From Achromobacter xylosoxidans (GTDB taxonomy: Bacteria; Pseudomonadota; Gammaproteobacteria; Burkholderiales; Burkholderiaceae_B): a stretch of DNA of 64,000 nucleotides. The position numbers and the translations under genes are program-made. Shown one piece after another: positions 1 through 8,556 of this stretch (position 1 is the stretch's first letter; each line of letters opens with the position of its first letter). Below the pieces are notes generated by a model. It was not told where the DNA came from and did no database searches. It saw only the letters and a list, made by a program, of their open reading frames with translations. The stretch lies in the NCBI RefSeq assembly GCF_002192695.1, contig NZ_MTLG01000078.1, positions 1 to 64,000 on the forward strand, read 5' to 3'.

Positions 1-1
1 C

Positions 2-697
2 GACCAGGAACGCCTGGCCGCCTGGACCGGCACGCTCACCGCCATGGCGGCCACGCTGAGCCAGGAATGGCAGCAGGCCGGCACCGACACCGTGGCCCGC
101 CAACAGGCCGCCAGCGACACGCTGGCCCAGACCGCGCGCGACATCGCCGCGCAAACGCAGGCCCAGGCAGGCCTGCTGGACAGCGTGTCGGCCCGCCTGG
201 AAACGGCGGCCGGCAGCGTCACCCAGGCCTGGACCGAGGCGCAGGCGCGCCAGGAGCAGGTCTACGCCAAGCTGGCCGGCGACAACCAGCAGGCGCTGGA
301 AACCGCCGCCGCCACTTTCGAACAGCACTCCGCCGCCCTGCTGCAGACGCTGGACCAGTCGCACACGCAGTTGCAGGCCGCGCTGGCCTCGCGCGACCAG
401 GAACGCCTGGCCGCCTGGAAAAAAAAAACAAAGGACCCTGACATCCGCAAGCTCGAAGCCCTGCCGCTTCGATTTTGCGAGACGGGGTTCTTGAGTCGCC
501 AGCGTCCGGACTGCGGGATTCCGATGCTCGCCCCCAGTGGGGCTGCGCTTCGGATCCCTCCGTCCGGCCACCGGCTCACGGCTTCTGCCCATGAACGGGG
601 TCCGAAACCAATGCATCAGGCGACTGCCAGCCGAGGCTGCCCGGAGCCATCCGAAGCGCAGCCCCACTGGGGCGAGCATCGGAATGGCGCAGGGTAG
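2..697 (+). pseudogene. Broken fragment of a DUF802-type repeat protein
   Basis: The frame is open from the left edge. Residues up to about nucleotide 418 are one 131-residue repeat of the kind seen at 62433-63611 plus the start of a second; the motif DQERLAAW recurs 393 bases apart at 1 and 394, the same period as in the large gene. Right after the Trp of DQERLAAW the homology stops at a run of ten A (419-428). The remaining roughly 90 codons are Pro/Arg-rich and come from repeated non-coding DNA, so they are unlikely to be real protein. The unit is clearly related but not identical to any unit at 62433-63611. It is either a degraded paralogue or an assembly chimera at a repeat. The N-terminal part lies outside the window. 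Confidence 0.6.
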
Positions 698-740
698 CCT
701 CGGCGGTTCAGAACCCCGACATCCGCATGCTCGAAGCCCC
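434..740. repeat. Non-coding element with inverted and flanking direct repeats
   Basis: The stretch 430-777 has no credible gene. It holds a near-perfect inverted repeat: arm 518-555 pairs with arm 649-685 (about 37 bases, one indel) around a spacer of about 93 bases. Outside the arms a direct repeat of the form GACATCCGC-A-GCTCGAAGCC occurs at 434-460 and again at 711-740 with few mismatches. The nested arrangement resembles a small palindromic intergenic repeat or the remnant of a mobile element, but no transposase or known terminal sequence is visible. Confidence 0.6.
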
Positions 741-777
741 CTTGGTCCCCGACGTCGAAAACCAAGCCAAAATCGAT

Positions 778-1830
778 CTAGACCCTGGCGTCCACCGCCG
801 CCAGGATCTTCCCGAATAACGCATCCGCATGCGCCGAATCCAGCCAACGCACAATCACCACCATCTGCCGCTCCGGCTCCACCCAGGTAAACGAGCTACC
901 CGCCCCCACGCCAAAGAAGCTTGAAGCCGGCACGCTGGGAAACACGCGGCCTTCATGATTCAGCCAGATCAGATAGCCGTAATACGGCGCGATCGCGCAT
1001 GGCGTGCGCATATCCCGGATCCATTCGCTAGAAAGAATGCGGCGGCCGTTGGCCATGCCGTCGTTCAGCAGCATCTGGCCGATCAGCGCCTGATCGCGGG
1101 CGCTGATGGACATGCCGCCGCCCCAGTGCGAGCCGCCCGGCACCGACGGCATGCGCTGGCCGTCGATCTCGACCCAGGCGTTGTCGTAGCCCACCCATTG
1201 CCAGTCTTCGCCGGCGCCGATGGGCCGCGTGACGGCCTCGCGGAAGACTTCGGGTAAGGGTTTGCGGAACAGGTGCAACAGCGCATACGACAGCTGGTTG
1301 ATGCGCACGTCGTTGTATTCCCAGTACGTGCCGGGGCGCTGCAAGGGCCGCGCCTCGCCCTTCTTGCCGTCCGGCGGCACGCCGAAGGTAACCGCGCGGT
1401 AGCGGTCGGCCTGGTCGGATACGCCGAAGCGTTCGCCTTCCCATTCGCTCGTCTGTTGCAGCAGATGACGCCAGGTGATGTCGGCGTTCTGCTCTTCGTC
1501 GAATCCGATGCCGCGCACGCGTTTGCCCACGGGTTCGTCCACGTCCGGCAACAGGCCACGGTCGTGGGCCACGCCGGCCAGGATCGCCAGGTACAGCTTG
1601 GCTACGCTGAAGGTCAGGTCGGCGCGCTCGGGCTCGCCCCAGGATGCGATGGTTTCGCCGCGCACCGTGACCACGCCGGACACGGGGCCGCGGTCGTGGA
1701 TGGGGCCCAGCAGGCGGTTCCAGGGCGGCGGATCGTTCAGGTGCACGCCGAAGTTGCCCTTGACGCTGCGGTCCCAGGCGGATTCGTGATCGTTGGCGAA
1801 CTGGATCGCCTGCTGCATGAGTGTGTTCAT
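778..1830 (-). CDS. Serine hydrolase, beta-lactamase/class C family
   Basis: A 350-residue protein of the serine beta-lactamase-like (class C/esterase) superfamily. The nucleophile motif SVAK sits at residues 75-78 (Ser75, Lys78), and a Tyr-containing second motif, EYND, at about 171-174 stands in for the YxN motif. There is no obvious signal peptide, so it probably acts in the cytoplasm on an amide or ester rather than on beta-lactam drugs. A ribosome-binding site (GAGGGA) precedes the ATG. It lies 24 bases downstream of the class V aminotransferase on the same strand, so the two are probably co-transcribed. The substrate is unknown; the link to a peptide importer and peptidase nearby favours a small amide. 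Confidence 0.85.
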   Translation of the reverse strand: MNTLMQQAIQFANDHESAWDRSVKGNFGVHLNDPPPWNRLLGPIHDRGPVSGVVTVRGETIASWGEPERADLTFSVAKLYLAILAGVAHDRGLLPDVDEPVGKRVRGIGFDEEQNADITWRHLLQQTSEWEGERFGVSDQADRYRAVTFGVPPDGKKGEARPLQRPGTYWEYNDVRINQLSYALLHLFRKPLPEVFREAVTRPIGAGEDWQWVGYDNAWVEIDGQRMPSVPGGSHWGGGMSISARDQALIGQMLLNDGMANGRRILSSEWIRDMRTPCAIAPYYGYLIWLNHEGRVFPSVPASSFFGVGAGSSFTWVEPERQMVVIVRWLDSAHADALFGKILAAVDARV

Positions 1831-1854
1831 TGTTTCCCTCGTTATGTGTGCGTC

Positions 1855-3051
1855 TCAGGCCGGAGCGTTTGCACGCGCCCCGGCCAGGAATTCCATTGCC
1901 GCCTGCACGCCGCCCGCGCGATGCGGCACGCCTGCCGCGGCCAGGCCCATTTCCACGCCGGCCAGCGTGCCGCATAGCGTCAGGTCATTGAAGTGGCCCA
2001 GGTGGCCGATGCGGAACACGCGGTTGGACAGTTTGCCCAGGCCCTGCCCCAACGACATGTCGAAGCGTTCCAGCACCAGCTTGCGGAAGGCGTCGGCGCC
2101 ATGGCCTTGCGGCATGACCACGGCAGTCAGTGCCGGGCTGTGCGCGGCCGGATCCAGGCTCAGCAGTTCCAGGCCCCAGCCGGCCAGCGCCAGGCGCGTG
2201 GCCTGGGCATGGCGCTGGTGGCGCGCGAAGACTTGCGGCAGGCCTTCTTCGCGCAGCATGGCCAGGGCTTCGTGCAGGCCGTAAAGCAGATTGGTCGAAG
2301 GCGTGTACGGAAAGTAGCCGCGGGCGTTGGCGGTGAGCATCTCGCGCCAATCCCAGTACGAGCGCGGCAGCCGCGCCTCGTCGGCTGCGGCCAGGGCGCG
2401 CGCGCTGACGGCGTTGAAGGCTAGGCCCGGCGGCAGCATCAGTCCTTTTTGCGAGCCGGCCACGGTCACGTCCACGCCCCATTCGTCGTGGCGGTAGTCG
2501 ATGGAGCCCAGCGACGAGATCGTGTCCACCATGAGCAGCGCCGGATGCGCGGCGCCATCGATCGCGGCGCGCACGGCCGCAATATCGCTGGTCACGCCGG
2601 TGGAGGTTTCGTTGTGCACCACGCACACCGCCTTGATCTTGCGCCCCGGGTCGTCGGCCAGGCGGGCGGCGATGGCCGCTGCGTCGACCGGATGGCGCCA
2701 GTCGCCTTCCAGGAAGTCCACCTCCAGGCCCAGCCGTCCCGCCAGCTTGCGCCACAGGCTGGCGAAATGGCCGGTCTCGACCATCAGCACGCGGTCGCCG
2801 GGCGACAGGGTATTGACCAACGCGGCCTCCCAGGCGCCGGTGCCGGACGACGGGAAGATGACCACCGGCGACTGCGTCTGGAACACCTGCTTGACGCCTT
2901 CCAGCACCGCCAGGCCCAGCGCGCCGAACTCGGGTCCGCGATGGTCGATGGTGGGCTGGTCGATGGCGCGCAGCACGCGGTCGGGCACGTTGGTCGGCCC
3001 CGGAATCTGCAGGAAGTGCCGGCCGGACGAATGACTGTTCAAGGTAAGCAT
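1855..3051 (-). CDS. Class V PLP-dependent aminotransferase (serine/alanine-glyoxylate type)
   Basis: A 398-residue fold-type I enzyme of the serine-glyoxylate/alanine-glyoxylate aminotransferase group. The opening LQIPGPTNVP is typical. The cofactor-binding Asp lies in LLMVDTISS (Asp176) and the Schiff-base Lys in AGSQKGLMLPPG (Lys202). The frame stays open upstream to 3936, but that part is antisense to the GntR gene, so I chose the ATG at 3051, which gives the family length and start. It is divergent from the GntR regulator, and one copy of an 18-bp repeat (3072-3089) sits just upstream of its start. It heads a probable two-gene unit with the serine hydrolase. The amino donor cannot be told from sequence. 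Confidence 0.9.
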   Translation of the reverse strand: MLTLNSHSSGRHFLQIPGPTNVPDRVLRAIDQPTIDHRGPEFGALGLAVLEGVKQVFQTQSPVVIFPSSGTGAWEAALVNTLSPGDRVLMVETGHFASLWRKLAGRLGLEVDFLEGDWRHPVDAAAIAARLADDPGRKIKAVCVVHNETSTGVTSDIAAVRAAIDGAAHPALLMVDTISSLGSIDYRHDEWGVDVTVAGSQKGLMLPPGLAFNAVSARALAAADEARLPRSYWDWREMLTANARGYFPYTPSTNLLYGLHEALAMLREEGLPQVFARHQRHAQATRLALAGWGLELLSLDPAAHSPALTAVVMPQGHGADAFRKLVLERFDMSLGQGLGKLSNRVFRIGHLGHFNDLTLCGTLAGVEMGLAAAGVPHRAGGVQAAMEFLAGARANAPA

Positions 3052-3071
3052 GCGTAGTCCCAAAGTGGAAT

Positions 3072-3256
3072 ATTTTTGTATACCAATGAAGGGCGCAGGG
3101 CAGACAAGCAGGACTTTCCCAACGCGCGGACTTGCGGCATGCGTCACTCTATCCCATTGTTTTTGCGTTAATAACCTAGGGTATACACCCATCAGGCGAT
3201 ACGGAAAGACGGGTTTATAGTCTCGCAAAACACGGGGAATTTTTGTATACCAATGA
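3072..3256. promoter_or_regulatory. Divergent control region with duplicated GntR-type operator
   Basis: The 18-base sequence ATTTTTGTATACCAATGA occurs exactly twice in the same orientation, at 3072-3089 and 3239-3256. Each holds the partly palindromic core TTnGTATACnAA. A third GTATAC lies at 3181-3186 inside GGGTATACACCC. Copies with a central palindrome near both divergent starts are what an autoregulating GntR/FCD repressor would use. The right copy overlaps the assigned ATG of the regulator, so either the mRNA is nearly leaderless or translation starts at the in-frame ATG at 3274. Binding by this regulator is inference. Confidence 0.55.
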
Positions 3257-4008
3257 GCAGCGTTTCCAGCCTGATGCCTGATTCCGGCGCCGCCAGCGTG
3301 GCCGCCGAAACCGCGCCGCCTGCTGCCGCCCGCAGCATGGGCAACGGCCGCACGCTGCCGGCCACGGTGGCCGGGCAACTGCGCGAACGCATCATCCAGG
3401 GCGAATTTCCGCCCGGCACCCGCTTGAACGAACGCACGCTGTGCGACCTGCTGGGCGTGTCCCGCACGCCCTTGCGCGAAGCCTTCCGCGTGCTGGCCGC
3501 CGAAGGCCTGGTGCAGATCGAGCCGAACCGCGGCGCGCAAGTGGTGGCGCTGTCGGAGGCCAACATCCGCGAGGCCTTCGAGGTCATCGGCGGGCTGGAA
3601 GCCATGTCCTGCCGGCTGGCCTGCGAACGAGCCACGGACCAGGAAATCGCCGAGATCCGCGCGCTGACCTACGAAATGATGGCCAGCCACGCGCGCCACG
3701 ACCTGCCCACCTACTTCCGCACCAATCGCGAGATCCACGAACGCATCAGCCTGGCCGCGCACAACAGCCTGCTCAAGCAGCTGTACGACGCGCAGAACGC
3801 GCGCATCCAGAACCTGCGCTTCGTCTCGAACGAGAACCGCCAGAAATGGGATCTGGCGATGCGCGAGCACATCGAGATGGCCGAGGCCCTGGACGCGCGC
3901 GACGCGGACCGGCTGGCCGGCATCATGCGCCAGCACTTGCAGCGCAAGTGCGAGGCCGCGTTGAAGACCCTTGCGCAGCCGCCCGCGGCGGCGGCCGACT
4001 CAGGCTGA
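3253..4008 (+). CDS. GntR family transcriptional regulator, FCD type
   Basis: A 251-residue regulator with a winged helix at about residues 36-100 (GTRLNERTLCDLLGVSRTPL is a classic GntR helix-turn-helix) and an all-helical FCD effector domain at about 105-235. Family members bind carboxylates or amino acids and usually repress the adjacent uptake/catabolic genes. It sits between the divergent aminotransferase/serine hydrolase pair and the co-directional ABC importer 88 bases downstream, so it plausibly controls both. The first 35 residues are low-complexity; the start at 3253 has no good ribosome-binding site, and ATG 3274 is an alternative. Confidence 0.9.
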   Translation: MSSVSSLMPDSGAASVAAETAPPAAARSMGNGRTLPATVAGQLRERIIQGEFPPGTRLNERTLCDLLGVSRTPLREAFRVLAAEGLVQIEPNRGAQVVALSEANIREAFEVIGGLEAMSCRLACERATDQEIAEIRALTYEMMASHARHDLPTYFRTNREIHERISLAAHNSLLKQLYDAQNARIQNLRFVSNENRQKWDLAMREHIEMAEALDARDADRLAGIMRQHLQRKCEAALKTLAQPPAAAADSG

Positions 4009-4096
4009 CCCGCCGCAGGCAGCACAGCGGGCCGCGCCGCCCGCAACAAGATGGCAGATAAGCAGTACGTGCAGTGACTTCCACAGGAGCCTCACC

Positions 4097-5668
4097 ATGA
4101 CTGATTTCCGCATCACCCCCGCAGCATCCGCGCCGGTCCGGCGCAGCCCCCTTCCCCTCAAGGCCCTGGCCGCCGCCCTGCTGGCCTGCGCCACGCTGGC
4201 GGCCCAGCCGGCGCTGGCCGGCAAGAAGGACGACACCCTGCGCATGGCCTACGACCAGGCGCCGGAAAGCGTGGACCCCTACTACAACAACGTGCGGATC
4301 GGCGTCATCATCGCCGCCAACGTCTGGGACACCCTGCTCTACCGCGACCCGGTCACCAACGAGTACAAGGGGCAGCTCGCCAAGAGCTGGAAGCAGGTCG
4401 ACGACAAGACCATGGAATTCGAGCTGCGCGAAGGCGTCAAATTCCATAACGGCGAGGAGTTCGACGCGGACTCGGTGGTGTACACGCTGAACTACGTGGC
4501 GGATCCGAAGAACAAGGCCGTGACGCAGCAGAACGTGGCCTGGATCGACAAGGTCGAGAAGATCGACAAGTACAAGGTGCGCCTGATCACCAAGGAGCCC
4601 TTCCCCGGCGCCAAGGAATACCTGTCCACCACCGCCGCCATCCATCCGGCCAAGTATTACCAGGAAGTCGGCCCCAAGGGCATGAACGCCAAGCCGGTGG
4701 GTTCCGGTCCCTACAAGGTGGTGGATTACCAGCCCGGCAAGTCCATTACGCTGGAGCGCAACGCCGATTACTTCAAGGATTCGCCCAAGGCCCAGCCCAA
4801 GATCGGCAAGGTGGTGATCCGCTTCATCCCCGACCGCCAGACGCAGATGGCCGAAGTCATCTCGGGCGGCGAGGACCTGATCATGAGCGTGCCCAAGGAC
4901 CAGGCCGAGCAGCTGGGCGGCATGCCCTCGCTGCAGATGGTCACCGGCAACACCATGCGCATCGTGTTCATGCAGATGAACATCCAGGAAGGGACGCCCG
5001 CCCCACAGCTCAAGGACGAACGCGTGCGCCGCGCCATCATCCACGCGATCGACCGCGAGTCCATGCTGAAGAACATCGTGGGCGAAGGCGGCGGCCTCAT
5101 CAACACCATCTGCACGCCTTCGCAGACGGGTTGCACCCAGGAAGGCGCGCCGGTCTACAAGTACGACCCGGCCCAGGCCAAGAAGCTGCTGGCGGAAGCC
5201 GGCTACCCCAACGGCTTCGACATCGACCTGGTGGCCTATCGCGAACGCAACCAGACCGAAGCCATCATCAACTATCTGCAGGCGGTCGGCATCCGCGCCA
5301 AGCTCAACTTCCTGCAGTACGCCGCCATGCGCGACATGATCCGCGCCAACAAGGCCTCGCTGACGCACCAGACCTGGGGCTCCAACCTGGTCAACGACGT
5401 GTCGGCGTCCACGCCGGTGTACTTCGCCTTCGGCAACGACGACGTCACCCGCGACGCGCAGGTGCGCGACCTGCTCACCAAGGGCGACCGAACCATCGAC
5501 AGCGCCGCGCGCAACGCCGCCTACAAGCAGGCGCTGGACCTGATCGCGCAGAAGGCCTACGCGGTGCCGCTGTGGACCCTGCCCGCCTACTACGTGGCCA
5601 CCAAGGACGTGAACTTCAAGCCCTATTCGGATGAACTGGTGCGCTTCTGGGACATGAGCTGGAAGTAA
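4097..5668 (+). CDS. ABC transporter substrate-binding protein, family 5 (peptide type)
   Basis: A 523-residue periplasmic binding protein of the dipeptide/oligopeptide/nickel family. Residues 1-41 are a Sec signal peptide with an Arg-rich start, a hydrophobic core and an ALA-type cleavage site; the mature part opens with the family pattern LRMAYDQAPESVDPYYNN. I chose the ATG at 4097 because AGGAG lies at 4084-4088; the longer frame is untranslated leader. It is the first gene of a five-gene importer/peptidase operon and is followed by a 12-bp GC hairpin (5681-5709) that may raise its mRNA relative to the permeases. The ligand is probably a peptide or acylated amino acid. Confidence 0.93.
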   Translation: MTDFRITPAASAPVRRSPLPLKALAAALLACATLAAQPALAGKKDDTLRMAYDQAPESVDPYYNNVRIGVIIAANVWDTLLYRDPVTNEYKGQLAKSWKQVDDKTMEFELREGVKFHNGEEFDADSVVYTLNYVADPKNKAVTQQNVAWIDKVEKIDKYKVRLITKEPFPGAKEYLSTTAAIHPAKYYQEVGPKGMNAKPVGSGPYKVVDYQPGKSITLERNADYFKDSPKAQPKIGKVVIRFIPDRQTQMAEVISGGEDLIMSVPKDQAEQLGGMPSLQMVTGNTMRIVFMQMNIQEGTPAPQLKDERVRRAIIHAIDRESMLKNIVGEGGGLINTICTPSQTGCTQEGAPVYKYDPAQAKKLLAEAGYPNGFDIDLVAYRERNQTEAIINYLQAVGIRAKLNFLQYAAMRDMIRANKASLTHQTWGSNLVNDVSASTPVYFAFGNDDVTRDAQVRDLLTKGDRTIDSAARNAAYKQALDLIAQKAYAVPLWTLPAYYVATKDVNFKPYSDELVRFWDMSWK

Positions 5669-5680
5669 GGCGCGGCCCCG

Positions 5681-5709
5681 CGCCGGCCCGGCATCGCGCC
5701 GGGCCGGCG
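5681..5709 (+). promoter_or_regulatory. Intercistronic hairpin after the binding-protein gene
   Basis: A perfect 12-bp inverted repeat CGCCGGCCCGGC / GCCGGGCCGGCG (5681-5692 and 5698-5709, loop ATCGC) starts 12 bases after the stop of the binding protein and ends 24 bases before the permease start. No T-run follows, so it is more likely a 3'-end mRNA stabiliser or partial attenuator than a full terminator, the usual way to make more binding protein than membrane subunits. Confidence 0.65.
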
Positions 5710-5733
5710 AGAGTCCAACGAAGAGGAAGCCCT

Positions 5734-6651
5734 ATGCTGTATTTCACGATCAGGCGCCTGGGCCTGGCGGTGCTGGTGGCGCTGACGGTCTCCATCCTGG
5801 CGTTCCTGCTGCTGCACCTGTCCGGCGATCCGGCGCTGGCGCTGGCCGGCGAAGGCGCGCGCCAGGCCGACATCGACATGATCCGCCAGACCTACGGCCT
5901 GGACCGGCCGCTGGCCGTGCAGTACGCGGACTGGCTCTGGCACATTCTGCAGGGCGACTTCGGCACCTCGGTGTATTTCAAGACCGAGGCCGGGCCGCTG
6001 ATCCTCTCCAAGCTCAAGACCACCCTGCTGCTGGGCCTGGGCGCGCTGGCCTTCGCGCTCCTGATCTCGATTCCGCTGGGCGTGCTGGCCGCGCTGTACA
6101 AGGGCAGCCTGATCGACCGCATCTGCCTGGCCATCGCCGTGCTGGGGCAGGCGCTGCCCAACTTCTTCTTCGCGTTGATCCTGATCATGCTGTTCTCGAT
6201 CTCGCTGCGCATCCTGCCGGTGTCGGGCAGCGGCAGCTGGCAGCATTTTGTGATGCCGGCGATCGCGCTGGGCTATTACGTCGCCCCCGCCTTCATGCGC
6301 CTGATCCGCGCCGGCATGATCGAAGTCCTGGCCGCCGACTACATCCGCACCGCCCGCGCCAAGGGCCTGCCGGCGCGCAAGATCGTCTTCAAGCATGCGC
6401 TGCGCAACGCCATCGTGCCGGTGGTGGCGCTGGCCGCGGTGCAGCTGGGTTACCTGCTGGGCGGCTCGGTCGTCATCGAAACCATCTTCGCGCTGGACGG
6501 CCTGGGCTACCTGGCCTACCAGAGCATCACCTACAAGGACTATCCCGTGATGCAGCTGATCGTGCTGCTGCTGTCGGTGCTGTACGTGCTGCTGACCCTG
6601 GCCGCCGACATCGCCAACGCGTGGCTGGACCCGCGCATCCGGGTGTCCTGA
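5734..6651 (+). CDS. ABC transporter permease, DppB/OppB type
   Basis: A 305-residue inner-membrane subunit with about six membrane segments. The N-terminus (first segment, then SGDPALALAGEGA) is typical of DppB-like permeases, and the cytoplasmic coupling loop ADYIRTARAKGL matches the EAA motif that docks on the ATPases. AAGAGGAAG precedes the ATG. It is the second gene of the operon, one base upstream of the second permease, which implies translational coupling. Together the two permeases form the channel for the family 5 binding protein. Confidence 0.95.
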   Translation: MLYFTIRRLGLAVLVALTVSILAFLLLHLSGDPALALAGEGARQADIDMIRQTYGLDRPLAVQYADWLWHILQGDFGTSVYFKTEAGPLILSKLKTTLLLGLGALAFALLISIPLGVLAALYKGSLIDRICLAIAVLGQALPNFFFALILIMLFSISLRILPVSGSGSWQHFVMPAIALGYYVAPAFMRLIRAGMIEVLAADYIRTARAKGLPARKIVFKHALRNAIVPVVALAAVQLGYLLGGSVVIETIFALDGLGYLAYQSITYKDYPVMQLIVLLLSVLYVLLTLAADIANAWLDPRIRVS

Positions 6652-6652
6652 C

Positions 6653-7564
6653 ATGAACACGCCTACCCTGACCCCGTCCGCTCCCGGCGCCCCCGCGCCG
6701 CTGGAACTGTCCGCGTCCGCCCTGCGCTGGCGGCGGCTGCGCCGCAACAAGGCGCTGCTGGCCGGCGGCGGCATCCTGCTCCTCATCGTGCTGATCGCGC
6801 TGTTCGCACCCTGGATCTCGCCGCACGATCCCTACTACCAGGACCTGGCCTACCGCACGGCGCCGCCGGTCTGGTACGCCAAGGGCACCTGGCTGCATCC
6901 GCTGGGCACCGACCAGCTGGGCCGCGACTATATGTCGCGCCTGTTCTACGGCGCGCGCATTTCGCTGCTTATCGGCATCAGCGTGGCGCTGATCTCGGGC
7001 CTGATCGGCACGGCCATGGGCATGGCGGCCGGATACTTCGGCGGCAAGGTCGACATGGCCGTGTCGTTCCTGATCACCACCCGCTTGTCCATGCCTGTCA
7101 TCCTGGTCGCGCTGGCCACCGTCGCCATCGTCGGCGGCTCGCTCTGGGTGGTGATCCTGGTGCTGGGGCTGCTCAAGTGGGACCGCTATGCCGTGGTGAT
7201 GCGCAGCGCCACGCAGCAGGTGCGCTCGCTGGAATACGTGGCCGCGGCGCAGGCGGCGGGCGCGTCCACCTGGCGCATCGTCTGGGGCGAAGTGCTGCCC
7301 AACGTGGTGCCGCAGCTGATCGTGATCGCCACGCTGGAAGCCGCCAGCGCCATCCTGCTGGAAGCCTCCCTGTCCTTCCTGGGCCTGGGCGTGCAGCCGC
7401 CGCTGCCGTCCTGGGGCCTGATGATCTCGGAGGCCAAGGCCTATATGTTCTTCTCGTTCTGGCTGATCGCCATCCCCGGGTCGGCACTGGCCCTGCTGAT
7501 CTTCGCGATCAACCTGGCCGGCGACGGGCTGCATCAACTCCTGACGCCTGAAGAGAGGGCCTGA
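6653..7564 (+). CDS. ABC transporter permease, DppC/OppC type
   Basis: A 303-residue inner-membrane subunit. It has the long N-terminal segment before TM1 and the HPLGTDQLGRD signature found in DppC-like permeases, followed by five further membrane segments. The EAA-type loop reads LEYVAAAQAAGA. It starts one base after the stop of the upstream permease and ends two bases before the first ATPase gene. It is the heterodimer partner of the preceding subunit. Confidence 0.95.
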   Translation: MNTPTLTPSAPGAPAPLELSASALRWRRLRRNKALLAGGGILLLIVLIALFAPWISPHDPYYQDLAYRTAPPVWYAKGTWLHPLGTDQLGRDYMSRLFYGARISLLIGISVALISGLIGTAMGMAAGYFGGKVDMAVSFLITTRLSMPVILVALATVAIVGGSLWVVILVLGLLKWDRYAVVMRSATQQVRSLEYVAAAQAAGASTWRIVWGEVLPNVVPQLIVIATLEAASAILLEASLSFLGLGVQPPLPSWGLMISEAKAYMFFSFWLIAIPGSALALLIFAINLAGDGLHQLLTPEERA

Positions 7565-7566
7565 GC

Positions 7567-8556
7567 ATGAGCGACACCGACATCGTGCTGGACGTGCAAG
7601 GCCTGACCGTCGACATCGCCACGCCGCGCGGCCCGCTGCACGCGGTGCGCGACGTCTCCTTCCAGGTCCGGCGCGGCGAAACGCTGTGCCTGGTGGGGGA
7701 ATCGGGCTGCGGCAAGTCCATGACCTCGCTGGCCATCATGGGGCTCTTGCCCAAGGCCGCCCGGCGCAGCACGCGCCGACTGTCGGTGCTGGGCGAAGAT
7801 CTGTCGGCCGCGCGCGGCGGGCGCATCAACGCGCTGCGCGGCAGCAAGATGGCCATGATCTTCCAGGAACCCATGACGGCGCTGAATCCGGCCTATGCCA
7901 TCGGCGAACAGCTGACCGAGCACTACATCCACCACCGCAAGGCCAACGCGCGGCAGGCGCGCGACCGCGCGGTGGAACTGCTGGAGAAGGTCGGCATCGC
8001 CTCGGCGGCGCAGCGCCTGTCGCAGTATCCGCACCAGTTGTCGGGCGGGCTGCGGCAGCGCGTGATGATCGCCATGGCGCTGATGTGCGGGCCGGAACTG
8101 CTGATTGCCGACGAGCCCAGCACCGCGCTGGACGTCACCATCCAGGCGCAGATCCTGCGCCTGCTGGCCGATCTGCAGGCCGAGCTGGGCATCGCCATGG
8201 TGCTGATCACCCACGACCTGGGCGTGGTGGCGCGCATCGCGCGCCAGGTCGCGGTGATGTACGCCGGCCAGATCGTCGAGGAAGGTCCGGTAGCGGAACT
8301 GTTTGCTTCGCCGCGCCATCCCTACACCCAGGGGCTCCTGGGCTGTATCCCCGTGCCCGGGCGCACGCCGCCCGGCGAGGCGCTGGGCACCATCCCGGGC
8401 GTCGTGCCCGCGCTGGTGGGCGAGCTGCAAGGCTGCGCCTTCCGCGACCGCTGCCCGCACGCCCAGCCGCAATGCCGCCATGATGTGCCGGTGCACGACG
8501 CCGCGTCCGGCCAGCAATGGCGCTGCATCCTCGAATCCGCAGGAGTCCCGGCATGA
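7567..8556 (+). CDS. ABC transporter ATP-binding protein, DppD/OppD type
   Basis: A 329-residue cytoplasmic ATPase. Walker A is GESGCGKS, the signature is LSGGLRQR and Walker B lies in LLIADEPS, followed by the His switch in LITHDLG. The C-terminal extension [15 protein letters not shown] is the Cys-rich oligopeptide/dipeptide transporter C-terminal domain, which sometimes carries an Fe-S cluster. It overlaps the next ATPase gene by four bases (ATGA), so the two are translationally coupled. Confidence 0.95.
   Translation: MSDTDIVLDVQGLTVDIATPRGPLHAVRDVSFQVRRGETLCLVGESGCGKSMTSLAIMGLLPKAARRSTRRLSVLGEDLSAARGGRINALRGSKMAMIFQEPMTALNPAYAIGEQLTEHYIHHRKANARQARDRAVELLEKVGIASAAQRLSQYPHQLSGGLRQRVMIAMALMCGPELLIADEPSTALDVTIQAQILRLLADLQAELGIAMVLITHDLGVVARIARQVAVMYAGQIVEEGPVAELFASPRHPYTQGLLGCIPVPGRTPPGEALGTIPGVVPALVGELQGCAFRDRCPHAQPQCRHDVPVHDAASGQQWRCILESAGVPA

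Noticed and set aside
1..777. Possible insertion sequence at the left edge
   Set aside because: Inverted repeats are present but there is no transposase frame and no recognisable terminal sequence, so I list it only as a repeat element.
3923..5368. Long minus-strand open frame opposite the ABC binding-protein gene
   Set aside because: Antisense shadow; the plus strand has signal peptide, ribosome-binding site and family motifs.
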